Part shown: piece after piece, positions 55,992 through 64,000 of the stretch
Position numbering within the stretch: the stretch's first letter is position 1
Layout: the number at the start of each line of letters is the position of its first letter
From: Poseidonibacter lekithochrous
GTDB taxonomy: Bacteria > Campylobacterota > Campylobacteria > Campylobacterales > Arcobacteraceae
NCBI RefSeq assembly: GCF_013283835.1
Contig: NZ_CP054052.1
Span: 1,798,001 to 1,862,000 of the forward strand
Direction of reading: 5' to 3'
Length of the DNA: 64,000 bases
Made by a program: the position numbers and the translations under genes
The notes under the pieces: model-generated
Told to the model about the DNA's origin: nothing
Seen by the model: the letters and a program-made list of their open reading frames with translations, nothing else
The model's database searches: none

Positions 55992-56202
55992 AATTATCCT
56001 TTTTTGTTTATTTTACAAAATATTGTTATACTTTAGTAGTTATAAAATGTAAGTTCATATCTTATATTTTACTTAACTCTATATTTGGACGAGGTTTGTT
56101 TTTGTAGTGTAATGATACGTTAATAAGTATAAAAAGCCCTTGTAGGCCAAATTCACAAATAAACAATGTTTATATAGTATATTTTCTATAAAAAGGTTAA
56201 TT

Positions 56203-56871
56203 ATGATTACTTCAAATATAAACGAGCTTGAATTATTGGCAAATATCAAAAAAGATAATTTAAATAATAAAAATATTGATTTTATAAAAGATTTAAAAGA
56301 TTCTGCTAATGAAGAATTTACTACTAATAAAACTAGCAGTTTATCTTATTCGAATATTAAAGGAATAAGCATTCAAGAAATTGAACATTTATTTCAAAAT
56401 GATAATGATAAGCAAATGGCAAAAAATTTAAGATTAACAACTTTATTTACAAGTGATGAGAAATTATCTCAAGCATTATTTAATACAGTATTGGGATATC
56501 CCTTTGATGTTGGATACTCTTTTTTAAATGATAGATACAATGATAAACATAATTACTTTTCATCACTAAATGGTAAAAGCAAATTATCAGACTTACTTCA
56601 CGATAGTATTACGGATAGAATAAACAATAAAAGTTTAAAAGTTACAGATCAAATATCACAAGAAAAACTTGATGAAATTTTATTAGAAATAAATTCTTTT
56701 TCATTTCTTGATGCCATGAGAAATACATCAAAAGATCAGTATGACAGGTACGAGGATGAAGATGATTATTCATTTTTATATAATGACTATTATTCAAAAT
56801 ATAATGAACTAATTTATAAATATAAAAATCTTGAAGAAGAAAATAATAATTTTATAAAGCAGTTCAAATAA
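56203..56871 (+). CDS. Protein of unknown function
   Basis: 222 residues, no signal peptide or membrane segment. Rich in Asn, Lys and Asp, mostly helical, with an acidic tyrosine-rich stretch near 180-205 (DQYDRYEDEDDYSFLYNDYY) and a final coiled segment. The ATG has a weak AAAAGG site 8 bases upstream. It is convergent with the DUF3833 gene; a short AGTTC/GAACT hairpin covers the junction. I recognise no family, and the gene may be lineage-specific. Confidence 0.55.
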   Translation: MITSNINELELLANIKKDNLNNKNIDFIKDLKDSANEEFTTNKTSSLSYSNIKGISIQEIEHLFQNDNDKQMAKNLRLTTLFTSDEKLSQALFNTVLGYPFDVGYSFLNDRYNDKHNYFSSLNGKSKLSDLLHDSITDRINNKSLKVTDQISQEKLDEILLEINSFSFLDAMRNTSKDQYDRYEDEDDYSFLYNDYYSKYNELIYKYKNLEEENNNFIKQFK

Positions 56872-56874
56872 GAA

Positions 56875-57408
56875 CTACTCTTTAATTATAGTTATTACTA
56901 ACTCACCAACCTCAAAACCAAATTTCTTCATTTTAGAGTGATTAATTATCACATTATCTTCTTGCAAATGAAGCCAATCTTTTACATTTATATCAAGTGT
57001 TGAATTATTATAAGGAACTCGCATTGTATAATCAATCATTATTGTATTACCAGTAGATTTTAGTTTTGCATCACCTACAATATCTCCTGCAGTTCCTATA
57101 TACTCGCCATTTCCACTTGGAGTAAAAGTCCATATTCTTCTTTGTCTTTCTCCATTATCATAAACAAAATGTTCATCTAAAGTACCAATACCATTCTTAT
57201 CCCAAGAACCAAACATATCTGCTTTAAAGGTTTTAATAATTTTTCCACTTCTATCTTTTACTAAACCATAAGCTTTTAAATTACCATTAAAATATGTTTT
57301 TACATCCAAAATTGGAGTTTTGTTTTTAAAATCACTTAGTTTCATTGATCCACACCCCGTAAAAATAATAATAAAAAAAGAGATGAGTATTATATTAAAA
57401 GTTTTCAT
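56875..57408 (-). CDS. DUF3833 lipoprotein
   Basis: 177 residues with signal and lipobox (IIIFTGCGS). The mature part follows the DUF3833 pattern: FNGNLKAYGLVKDRSGKI, FKADMFGSWDKNG, LDEHFVYDNGERQRRIW, and YNNSTLDINVKDWLHL. Function unknown, but the family is regularly the last gene of clusters with Cfa-like methyltransferase, DUF1365 and FAD oxidoreductase, as here. It overlaps the methyltransferase gene by ATGA. A role in transport or assembly of modified lipids at the outer membrane is inferred. Confidence 0.9.
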   Translation of the reverse strand: MKTFNIILISFFIIIFTGCGSMKLSDFKNKTPILDVKTYFNGNLKAYGLVKDRSGKIIKTFKADMFGSWDKNGIGTLDEHFVYDNGERQRRIWTFTPSGNGEYIGTAGDIVGDAKLKSTGNTIMIDYTMRVPYNNSTLDINVKDWLHLQEDNVIINHSKMKKFGFEVGELVITIIKE

Positions 57409-58631
57409 GCTACTAATCCTTTATTTAATTCTATATTCTGATCTCTTGTAAATGTAACTTGAACAAGATTCACATTCCTAGTTAAAAATGCTGCCTCACA
57501 ATAACTTAAATACATTTTCCACATTCTTATAAAATACTCATCAAACCCTAATTCTTTTACTTCATCTAATTTATTTAGAAAATTTTCATGCCAAATATTT
57601 AATGTTTTTGCATAATCTTCTGTAAATTCTTCCATATGTAAAAGGTTTAATCGTGTATGTTTACTTGTTGTTTCAAGAATTTTTGAAACACTAGGCAAAT
57701 GTCCACCTGGAAAAATATACTTTTGAATAAAATCTGTTCCCTTAGAATAATCTTCATATCTATTATCTGGCATTGTGATTATTTGTAATACTAATACTCC
57801 ACTAGGTTTTAGTAATTCTTCACATTTTTTGAAGAAAATATCAAAATATTCACGTCCTACTGCCTCAAACATTTCTACTGCAATTATTGCATCAAATTGA
57901 CCTTTTAAATCCCTGTAATCTTTAAGAAAAATATCTATTTTTTCTTCAATATTATGTTTATTAAATTTATCTTCACATAGTTTCTTCTGTTCATTACTTA
58001 GCGTAACTGTTGTAACATTACAGTTTTTCTCTTTAGCTAAATGTAATGCCATAGAACCCCATCCAGAGCCTATTTCAAGTACATTGTCTCCATCTTTTAA
58101 ATTCAATTTATTTGCCAAATGACTGATTTTTCTTTTTTGAGCTTCATACAAAGTCTCTTCTTTTGATCTAAAAATTGCTGATGAATACATCATCGTATCA
58201 TCTAATAATAACTTATAAAAGTCATTAGATAAATCATAATGATCTGATATATTCTTTCTAGAATTCTCTTTTGTATTTTTTCTAAAATAGTGTTTGATTT
58301 TATTAAAAACTGGTAGTATATTTATAAAACTATTTTTCCCATTATCTTCACTTTTTACTCCTAATTCATTAGAGTTTAACAGTGCTATTTCTATTAATTT
58401 AGTTAAATTATTAGTTTTAAAATCTTCATCCATATAACTTTCTGCAAAACCAACATCTCCATAAAGTAAGATTTTATAAAAAAAATCATAATTATAAAGT
58501 TCTAGGTTTACTTCCTCTGTATTATCTGATCCATAATGTTTTATAAGACCATTAGGGTATTTAACTTTTAATCTTCCGTAAGTTAATTTTGATAAGAAAT
58601 TGTCACCAAATTTATGCCATAAAGTTTCCAT
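57405..58631 (-). CDS. Cfa-like SAM-dependent fatty acyl methyltransferase
   Basis: 408 residues. Cyclopropane-fatty-acyl-phospholipid synthase family: N-terminal lipid-binding region, then NISDHYDLSNDFYKLLLD, SAM motif VLEIGSGWGSMALHLA, and VEMFEAVGREY. It methylates unsaturated acyl chains of membrane lipids. In other bacteria, paralogues next to DUF1365 and FAD oxidoreductases make altered products such as branched or furan fatty acids rather than cyclopropane. Which product is formed here is not shown by the sequence. Central gene of the operon. Confidence 0.9.
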   Translation of the reverse strand: METLWHKFGDNFLSKLTYGRLKVKYPNGLIKHYGSDNTEEVNLELYNYDFFYKILLYGDVGFAESYMDEDFKTNNLTKLIEIALLNSNELGVKSEDNGKNSFINILPVFNKIKHYFRKNTKENSRKNISDHYDLSNDFYKLLLDDTMMYSSAIFRSKEETLYEAQKRKISHLANKLNLKDGDNVLEIGSGWGSMALHLAKEKNCNVTTVTLSNEQKKLCEDKFNKHNIEEKIDIFLKDYRDLKGQFDAIIAVEMFEAVGREYFDIFFKKCEELLKPSGVLVLQIITMPDNRYEDYSKGTDFIQKYIFPGGHLPSVSKILETTSKHTRLNLLHMEEFTEDYAKTLNIWHENFLNKLDEVKELGFDEYFIRMWKMYLSYCEAAFLTRNVNLVQVTFTRDQNIELNKGLVA

Positions 58632-58632
58632 A

Positions 58633-59373
58633 TCAGTGTCTCCTTTTTGTATCTATTTCTTCTGCTTTTCTAAACTTTATACCTTTTAGATATAGTTTTA
58701 AAGACTGCCATACCGTTCTAATTACTACAAATGTAGTTAAAAAAGTATGCTTTAAAAATAGTTTCATTAAATTTTCTTCATTATAATGTAATGAATTTCC
58801 AGAAAAAGAAGCTGTTAACATCTTTTTATTTTCTTCATATAAATCTATTTTTAAAGATACGTTTTCTTCATCGTATTTAAATGAAAAATCATATTTTCCA
58901 TCTCTATTAAAAAATGGAGATACATACATGTCTTTCATAATTTCACCCTTGTATGAATTATTATTCTTATTTAATTTTATAGGATAAATCACTCTTCCAC
59001 CATTATAGTTATGCACTTCTGCTAAGAGAAAATCAGGTTTATTTTCACTATCAAATATCACTAATAAACTAATAGGATTAAATACAAAATTTAGTATTCT
59101 AGGTAAGGTGATAAATCTCATTTTTGAGCTTTCTTTAAGCTCAAACTTTTTTAATAAAGTTCTTACATTTTCTATGAAATCTTCACTAGAACCAAAATGA
59201 TCTTTTGTATTAAATGAAAATAAATTAAATTTATTATTTGAAAACCATTTATTTTTTAATTCATCTAAATTCTTAAGATCAATGTCTAACATAAAAAATT
59301 TGTATGAAAAGTTATGCTCTTTTGGGTGAAATCTTTTATGATAAATCACCCCATCATATAGTGTATGTTTCAT
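58633..59373 (-). CDS. DUF1365 protein
   Basis: 246 residues. Recognised by the start YDGVIYHKRFHPKEHNFSYK, the FNPISLL motif, LLAEVHNYNGG and MYVSPFFNRDGKYDF. DUF1365 proteins are of unknown biochemical function and nearly always lie between a Cfa-like methyltransferase and an FAD oxidoreductase. It overlaps the oxidoreductase gene by ATGA and the methyltransferase gene follows after one base, so the proteins are probably made in fixed ratio. Confidence 0.92.
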   Translation of the reverse strand: MKHTLYDGVIYHKRFHPKEHNFSYKFFMLDIDLKNLDELKNKWFSNNKFNLFSFNTKDHFGSSEDFIENVRTLLKKFELKESSKMRFITLPRILNFVFNPISLLVIFDSENKPDFLLAEVHNYNGGRVIYPIKLNKNNNSYKGEIMKDMYVSPFFNRDGKYDFSFKYDEENVSLKIDLYEENKKMLTASFSGNSLHYNEENLMKLFLKHTFLTTFVVIRTVWQSLKLYLKGIKFRKAEEIDTKRRH

Positions 59374-60605
59374 AACTCACATCCTAATTTTTCAGCTATA
59401 GTATTAGCACTCCAAAGGCCGTCTTCATGGAAACCATATCTCCAATAAGCCCCAGCAAAATATGTATTATTCACTCCATTTATTTCATCTCTTCTAGCTT
59501 GCATTTTTATTGCATTTAGATCAAATTGAGGATGAGAATATTTGATATTTTCTATTACTTCTTTTATTTCATCTGTTTCATTTAGAGAAACAAAATAGTC
59601 TTTTTTTGTGATTAAGTTTTGTAGTTTATTAATCCAATAAGATAAAGTCACATCATTAGATTTTCCACTTGTTTTATAATTCCAAGCAGCATAAATATTT
59701 TTGTTTGGATATAAAGCATTTTTATCAGTATGTAAAACAGCATTATTCTCTTTATAAGAAAAAGCACCTAATATTTCTTGCTCTTTTGGGGAACTGTCAT
59801 CAAGTATTTTTAATGCTTCAGGTGCATGCATAGCTAAAATTACCTTATCATAGATATTGATTTCACCATTTTTATCTATTAAATATACTTTATTATCAAC
59901 TCTTTTTACAGAAATAATATTACTATTTTTTATTACTTTTCCTGAGATTTTAGGAAGAATTTTATTTACATAATTAATACTTCCATTACTAACCGTCAGC
60001 CATTGATGCTGAGTACTAACGCCTAATAAACCGTGGTTTTTAAAAAATCTTAAAAAAGTTAGAGCAGGGAATTCATTCATTTTATTACTAGGTGTTGACC
60101 AAATTGCAGCTCCCATAGGAATTATATATCTTTGTTTAAAAACTTCTGAGTAGCTTTGTAAATACTCTCCTAATGTTAAAGATAAATCTAATTCATTAGT
60201 TTCTAAATCAATATTAGCTTGTTTATTAAATCTCACTATATTTTTAATCATTAAATAGTGTTCTAATGAAAATAAATTCTTTTTTTGGAAAAATAAACCT
60301 CCAATAGATTGCCCATTGTATGCCATATTATTTTTTTGATCCCAAAATCCAAAACTCATATCTGAATTCTCAATTTTCACATCTAATTGTTCAAATAGTT
60401 TTGTTAATAAAGGGTATGTTTCATGGTTAAATACTAAAAAACCAGTATCAACTCCAAATGTTTTACCATCTTCTTCAACTTGTGTAGTTCTTGCATGTCC
60501 ACCAAATCTATTATCTTTTTCGTACAGGTCAACTTGATGTTTTTTACTTAAAAGATAGGCAGAACCTAATCCACTAATACCTGCACCTAATACTGCAATT
60601 TTCAT
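59370..60605 (-). CDS. FAD-dependent amine-oxidase-like oxidoreductase
   Basis: 411 residues. FAD motif VLGAGISGLGSAYLLS, followed by LYEKDNRFGGHARTT, as in the NAD(P)-binding Rossmann amine oxidase group. WRYGFHEDGLWSAN at the end closes the FAD site. In the conserved gene group with DUF1365 and a Cfa-like enzyme it probably oxidises or desaturates an acyl chain. No signal peptide. Overlaps both neighbours by ATGA. Confidence 0.9.
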   Translation of the reverse strand: MKIAVLGAGISGLGSAYLLSKKHQVDLYEKDNRFGGHARTTQVEEDGKTFGVDTGFLVFNHETYPLLTKLFEQLDVKIENSDMSFGFWDQKNNMAYNGQSIGGLFFQKKNLFSLEHYLMIKNIVRFNKQANIDLETNELDLSLTLGEYLQSYSEVFKQRYIIPMGAAIWSTPSNKMNEFPALTFLRFFKNHGLLGVSTQHQWLTVSNGSINYVNKILPKISGKVIKNSNIISVKRVDNKVYLIDKNGEINIYDKVILAMHAPEALKILDDSSPKEQEILGAFSYKENNAVLHTDKNALYPNKNIYAAWNYKTSGKSNDVTLSYWINKLQNLITKKDYFVSLNETDEIKEVIENIKYSHPQFDLNAIKMQARRDEINGVNNTYFAGAYWRYGFHEDGLWSANTIAEKLGCEL

Positions 60606-61117
60606 CTGTATCTTCCTTTCTCATCTTGAGGTGTTATAATCAATTCATTTGTATTCATATACTTATTTAACAAAGTAATTATCATTTCAAACTCATCTTT
60701 TTGCATTTTTGGAGTTCTGCTCATTATCCATACATACTCCATATCATCATCAACCACTACAGCACTTTTATAGTTATTCAAATAGATAACTTTATATTCA
60801 TTTGAAAAAATCCAAAAATAAGTCATTTTTAGTTTTGACATTGAGTTTTCACTTTGAGCTTTTGCTACACCTCTGAACTCTATACGTTTACCACCAATTT
60901 CATTTTCAAAACATCTATTAAATACTTTGTATTCATTTTGTTCTTTTAATTGATACTCAACAGTAGAAGCAACACAGCTATGTTCAAAACTATTATATGT
61001 TCTTGCTATCTCGTACCATAAACCACTGAATCGTTCAGGGCTTACATAATCAACAGCTTTAGGAGAATTTGAATAAAGTGATACAAAGGCTATAAGTAAA
61101 ATAAATAAAGCTTTCAT
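60602..61117 (-). CDS. Lipocalin (Blc family), operon copy
   Basis: 171 residues with a cleavable signal (MKALFILLIAFVSLYS) but no lipobox cysteine, unlike the lipocalin at 55479. The GxWY motif is FSGLWYEIARTYNSFEH, with CVASTVEYQL and VDDDMEYVWIMSRTPKM further on. Probably a soluble periplasmic carrier for fatty acids or lysolipids made by the neighbouring enzymes. AAAGGAG lies 6 bases before the ATG. A 78-base gap separates it from the MFS gene upstream and may hold an internal promoter. Confidence 0.9.
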   Translation of the reverse strand: MKALFILLIAFVSLYSNSPKAVDYVSPERFSGLWYEIARTYNSFEHSCVASTVEYQLKEQNEYKVFNRCFENEIGGKRIEFRGVAKAQSENSMSKLKMTYFWIFSNEYKVIYLNNYKSAVVVDDDMEYVWIMSRTPKMQKDEFEMIITLLNKYMNTNELIITPQDEKGRYR

Positions 61118-61195
61118 CTTTAACTCCTTTTGTTCTTATATTAATGATATCTACTGTTTAGGATTGTTCATATATATAAAATGTTAGTTAATAAA

Positions 61196-62440
61196 CTAAT
61201 GCAACTCTTTATAGTTTATAACAAAGATTATTGCAATAATTTTGCAGATTACAGGAAGTATTGAATAGAGTAGGGAAATAGTTACTAAAGATAAATCATC
61301 AGGATTTTTACTATCAAAACCCACAAGTTCCAATATCCCAAATGTAATTACAACGGCAAAGGCCAAAGAAAATTTTGTAATCATTGCCCAGAATCCAAAT
61401 AATAAGCCTGAGACTTGATTGCCTAAAACTTCAGATCGTTTAGCAATATCTGATTGTATTGATGTAGGTATTGCCATATCTGCTCCAAGACTCATTCCTG
61501 TAAGTATTGATATAATTGAAAAGGCTATATAATCATCTTCATTTAAAAAAGGTACAAAACAAAAAACAACAGATGCCATTGTCATAGAAATTATCCATAC
61601 TTTTTGCTTAGATATTTTTTTTGATAAATATATCCATATAGGCAAAGACAATACTCCAGATAAAAAATAAACAATTAGTAATATTCCTGTTAAGTCTTCT
61701 CTTTTTAAGACTAATTCAACATAAAACAAAAATAGTGTTGCAGGAATCGCATTTGCTAGATTATTCAAAATAAAAGCTATAAATATGTTTTTTGATTTAC
61801 TAAAATCTTTGTAGAATTTTTTTAGTGTTTCTAGAAATGAGTATTTTACTTCTACTTGTTTTATTGATTTTATATTAAGTAGAAAGAAAACTAAAACTAC
61901 TGGTAAAACCACTAATAATGAAGTATATATTAAATCCAAACTCTCTTTTGAATTTTCAGATACATTGAATAAATATGGTAATAATAAAGCAGTTAAAATA
62001 CCTAAGATTGAACATATCTCCCTTGAAAAAGATAATCTTGTATTATCATAATAGTCTTTTCCTAGTTGAGCATTTAATGCAAGATATGGAATGTTAACTA
62101 AACTAAATCCAATATAGGTTAATACGGAGAAAACTAATAAATACAGTATTGAGCTACTAGAAGTAGGGTGTGTTAGAAAATAAAATCCAATTAGAATTAA
62201 AACCGAACCAATTAGAATCATATTTTTTCTTTTTATTCGAGTATCACTTAATCTACCAATAAAAGGGTCAGCAAGCATATCTAATAATCGTGCTATAAAT
62301 AAAACAGCTCCTACAACAGCTACATTCATACCTACTTCATTTACATAAAAGTTTGGTAAATATATATAAAGTGGTAATCCTAAAAAAGCAATTGGTATTG
62401 CTAATATTCCGTATGTTAATACTCTTAATAAATTTTTCAT
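61196..62440 (-). CDS. MFS transporter (GPH-like)
   Basis: 414 residues with about 12 membrane segments. ADPFIGRLSDTRIKRKNMILIG is the conserved loop between helices 2 and 3, and the layout is that of the glycoside-pentoside-hexuronide or related MFS subgroup. MFS proteins of this group are a regular member of the DUF1365/Cfa cluster, where they may move lipid precursors or protect the membrane. Overlaps the NTF2-like gene upstream by ATGA. Confidence 0.87.
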   Translation of the reverse strand: MKNLLRVLTYGILAIPIAFLGLPLYIYLPNFYVNEVGMNVAVVGAVLFIARLLDMLADPFIGRLSDTRIKRKNMILIGSVLILIGFYFLTHPTSSSSILYLLVFSVLTYIGFSLVNIPYLALNAQLGKDYYDNTRLSFSREICSILGILTALLLPYLFNVSENSKESLDLIYTSLLVVLPVVLVFFLLNIKSIKQVEVKYSFLETLKKFYKDFSKSKNIFIAFILNNLANAIPATLFLFYVELVLKREDLTGILLIVYFLSGVLSLPIWIYLSKKISKQKVWIISMTMASVVFCFVPFLNEDDYIAFSIISILTGMSLGADMAIPTSIQSDIAKRSEVLGNQVSGLLFGFWAMITKFSLAFAVVITFGILELVGFDSKNPDDLSLVTISLLYSILPVICKIIAIIFVINYKELH

Positions 62441-62868
62441 GTTTTTATCTTATTTTTTATAAATATTAATATATTTTTTAATATTGGTATTTTTTCAAAA
62501 ACATTTTTAGAACTATCCCAATAATCTATATGAGATATTACTTTTCCATTTTCAGCAAATTCAACTCTACTTACTCCGGTTATACTCTCAAAAGAAGATT
62601 TCTCATTCATTTTAAAGGAAAAAGTCCATTGAATATATGCTATATTTTGATTTATTGCACATTCATTAATTTTAAACTCTGGCTTATGTAAATTTTGAAA
62701 CATCTCTTCATATATTTTATATAAAGCATTTAATGTATATGTTTTTTGAAAAGGGTCCTCAAAATATATATGTTCTTCATATATCTCTGCATATTTATCG
62801 ATTTTTATATCTTTGTTTAGTTTCTCAAAGAAGTTTATATACTCTTCAAGTTTTTTTTCATAACTCAT
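62437..62868 (-). CDS. NTF2/SnoaL-like protein
   Basis: 143 residues. The cone-shaped NTF2 fold is suggested by EEYINFFEKLNKD, YEEHIYFEDPFQKTYTL, and the final strands VSRVEFAENGKVISHIDYWD. SnoaL-like proteins are cyclases, isomerases or binding proteins. The set SDR, NTF2-like, FAD oxidoreductase, DUF1365 and Cfa occurs together in other bacteria. Overlaps both neighbours by 4 bases, thus in one transcript. Confidence 0.83.
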   Translation of the reverse strand: MSYEKKLEEYINFFEKLNKDIKIDKYAEIYEEHIYFEDPFQKTYTLNALYKIYEEMFQNLHKPEFKINECAINQNIAYIQWTFSFKMNEKSSFESITGVSRVEFAENGKVISHIDYWDSSKNVFEKIPILKNILIFIKNKIKT

Positions 62869-63617
62869 TTTAAAAACCTTTTAGTAATTGATAGGGATAA
62901 TTTGTAAGGAAGAAGATTTAAAAATCTTAGAAATAGGGATAATTTATAAGGAAATCTAATTTCAAATTTATAGGTATCATTTAAATTATTGTATATCTGT
63001 TTCGCTGCATCTTCTGGATCCATTAATTCAGGCATATCAAAATCATTTTTTGCTGTAAGTCTTGTTTTTACAAAACCATGATTTATTATTTGTATTTGTA
63101 TGTTTTTTGCTAATAATTCAGGTTGAATGGATTGAGCAAAATTTACTAATGCAGATTTAGAAGCACTATATGCTCCTCCATAAGGTAAACCAAAATAAGT
63201 AGATAAACTTGCATTAAAAACACAGTGTCCAAAACCTTGTTTTTCAAAATAGGGTATTAAAGTATTTAGAACTCTAACAGCTCCTAGATAGTTTATATTT
63301 GTCATATTCTCAAAGTCTTTTATATTCCATTCATTATATTTCATACTTTCATAAACACCAGCATTAAAAAAAACTGTATCCAAATGATCATTGGCTGAAA
63401 ATACTTCTTTTGTTGCTTTTATAATTGATTCAATATTTGAAACATCAACATTAAGTAAAAGTAAGTTTTCATACTCTTTTTTTAGTTCATTTAAAGCAGT
63501 TGAGCTTTCCGCGCTTCTTGCACTTGCAATTACATTTGAACCATCTTTTAAAAATTCTTTTACTAAGTTTAGTCCAATGCCACTACTACTACCTATAATC
63601 CATATATTCTTTTTCAT
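62865..63617 (-). CDS. Short-chain dehydrogenase, first gene of the lipid operon
   Basis: 250 residues. SDR with GSSSGIGLNLVKEF cofactor motif, FFNAGVYE, catalytic serine in VFNASLSTYFG, and YSASK pair. RFPYKLSLFLRFLNLLPYKL at the end is hydrophobic and could dip into the membrane, in line with a lipid substrate. An AAAAGGACATATT leader precedes the ATG. The upstream region has no clear ECF-sigma promoter of the singlet-oxygen type that controls such clusters elsewhere. Confidence 0.87.
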   Translation of the reverse strand: MKKNIWIIGSSSGIGLNLVKEFLKDGSNVIASARSAESSTALNELKKEYENLLLLNVDVSNIESIIKATKEVFSANDHLDTVFFNAGVYESMKYNEWNIKDFENMTNINYLGAVRVLNTLIPYFEKQGFGHCVFNASLSTYFGLPYGGAYSASKSALVNFAQSIQPELLAKNIQIQIINHGFVKTRLTAKNDFDMPELMDPEDAAKQIYNNLNDTYKFEIRFPYKLSLFLRFLNLLPYKLSLSITKRFLK

Positions 63618-63743
63618 AATATGTCCTTTTAGAACAAAGTTATTAATATTTCTTATTATGTTAGTTTAGCTTTTATATATAGTTTTTTGTAGGAATAATA
63701 TGTCAGTTAAAAATCAAGTATATTTTGTGTAATTAAATAGAGG

Positions 63744-63773
63744 TATAACACCTAACCGAAGTTAGATGTTATA
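63744..63773 (-). terminator. Terminator with UUCG tetraloop
   Basis: TATAACATCTAAC, loop TTCG closed by C-G, GTTAGGTGTTATA read on the minus strand: a 13-bp stem with one T-G pair. On the plus strand that pair would be C-A, so the minus-strand transcript is favoured. It overlaps the stop codon of the gene at the window end. Confidence 0.75.
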
Positions 63774-63999
63774 TTACTACTGTGTCAGCTATTTCTTGTT
63801 GTACAAGTACTTTATATGATGAATCTTCACTATTTGTATATACATCATAAGTTACTGTATCAATCTCTTGTGTAGATGTAGAAGTCCAAGCTCCTGTACC
63901 ATCTTTTAATTCTACATTATCAGAAGAATCACCTGTAATTCTTAGTGTTTTATCTGCACTATCTGTCATATCTATTACATCTTGTAAAGATAGTTTTTC
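63769..63999 (-). CDS. C-terminal end of a large, probably secreted repeat protein (5' part outside window)
   Basis: The frame is open to the window edge and gives 76 residues plus stop; the upstream start is outside. It reads LSLQDVIDMTDSADKTLRIT, then DSSDNVELKDGTGAWTSTS and ends EIADTVVI. Acidic, Ser/Thr/Asp-rich beta sequence with a hydrophobic end is common at the C-terminus of type I secreted giant adhesins. I infer such a protein. A strong hairpin terminator overlaps its stop. Confidence 0.6.
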   Translation of the reverse strand, partial: EKLSLQDVIDMTDSADKTLRITGDSSDNVELKDGTGAWTSTSTQEIDTVTYDVYTNSEDSSYKVLVQQEIADTVVI

Positions 64000-64000
64000 T

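Overview
The window is AT-rich DNA from a member of the Campylobacterota, most likely an Arcobacter-type marine bacterium. The evidence is the very low GC content, the fused CcsBA cytochrome c synthase, CmoB, the large number of histidine kinases with HQWRQP-type H-boxes, DUF455 and DUF2461 proteins, and compact AT-rich hairpins at convergent gene ends. No rRNA, tRNA, CRISPR array or transposase gene was recognised. The only non-coding stretch over 300 bases is 11435-12040.

Layout. (1) 1-11434 is a signalling block. It has a PhnD-like binding protein (cut by the window edge) with a membrane histidine kinase, ligA on the opposite strand, then a second binding protein with a paralogous kinase. 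These are followed by a receiver-kinase, a receiver-PAS-coiled-coil protein and a PAS-PAS kinase. (2) 11419-14160 is a small accessory cassette: a HEPN-type gene and a possible uracil-DNA-glycosylase-fold gene. It lies between two 82-bp direct repeats that duplicate the 3' end of the neighbouring DUF2461 gene. (3) 14102-17618 holds DUF2461, a candidate structured RNA, pepD and a tandem HD-GYP protein. (4) 17626-31686 is an electron-transfer module: a 12-heme cytochrome c, an FccB-type sulfide dehydrogenase flavoprotein, three thioredoxin-fold proteins, a monoheme cytochrome, a two-component system, an unusual wHTH-PAS regulator, an SDR, and the CcsBA heme-attachment protein. A perfect FNR-type palindrome sits in the central divergent promoter. 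(5) 31870-36177 is housekeeping and c-di-GMP genes (cmoB, two GGDEF proteins, an MBL hydrolase, DUF455). (6) 36321-50092 is a C-P lyase locus: phnF-C-D-E-G-H-I-J-K-L-M, a hexapeptide acyltransferase, then a chemoreceptor, then phnN, an EEP-family hydrolase and phnP. PhnF operator palindromes lie in front of phnF. (7) 50089-56871 holds a truncated lipocalin fragment, a UbiB-like kinase with a phasin-like partner, a 1046-residue protein of unknown function, an intact lipocalin and an orphan gene. (8) 63617 down to 56875 is a tightly overlapping lipid-modification operon: SDR, NTF2-like, MFS, lipocalin, FAD oxidoreductase, DUF1365, Cfa-like methyltransferase, DUF3833. (9) The window ends in the C-terminus of what looks like a large repeat or surface protein.

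How the parts may work together. The phn genes give a complete route from phosphonate import to phosphoribosyl products, and the embedded chemoreceptor suggests coupling to taxis. The 12-heme cytochrome region has a catalytic-looking multiheme protein, thiol-disulfide proteins, a flavoprotein and a maturation factor, all around an oxygen-type regulatory site. It is the best candidate for an undescribed respiratory (probably sulfur) system. The HEPN cassette is the best candidate for a recently acquired defence-type island. Functions are inferred from motifs read by eye; no database search was run.
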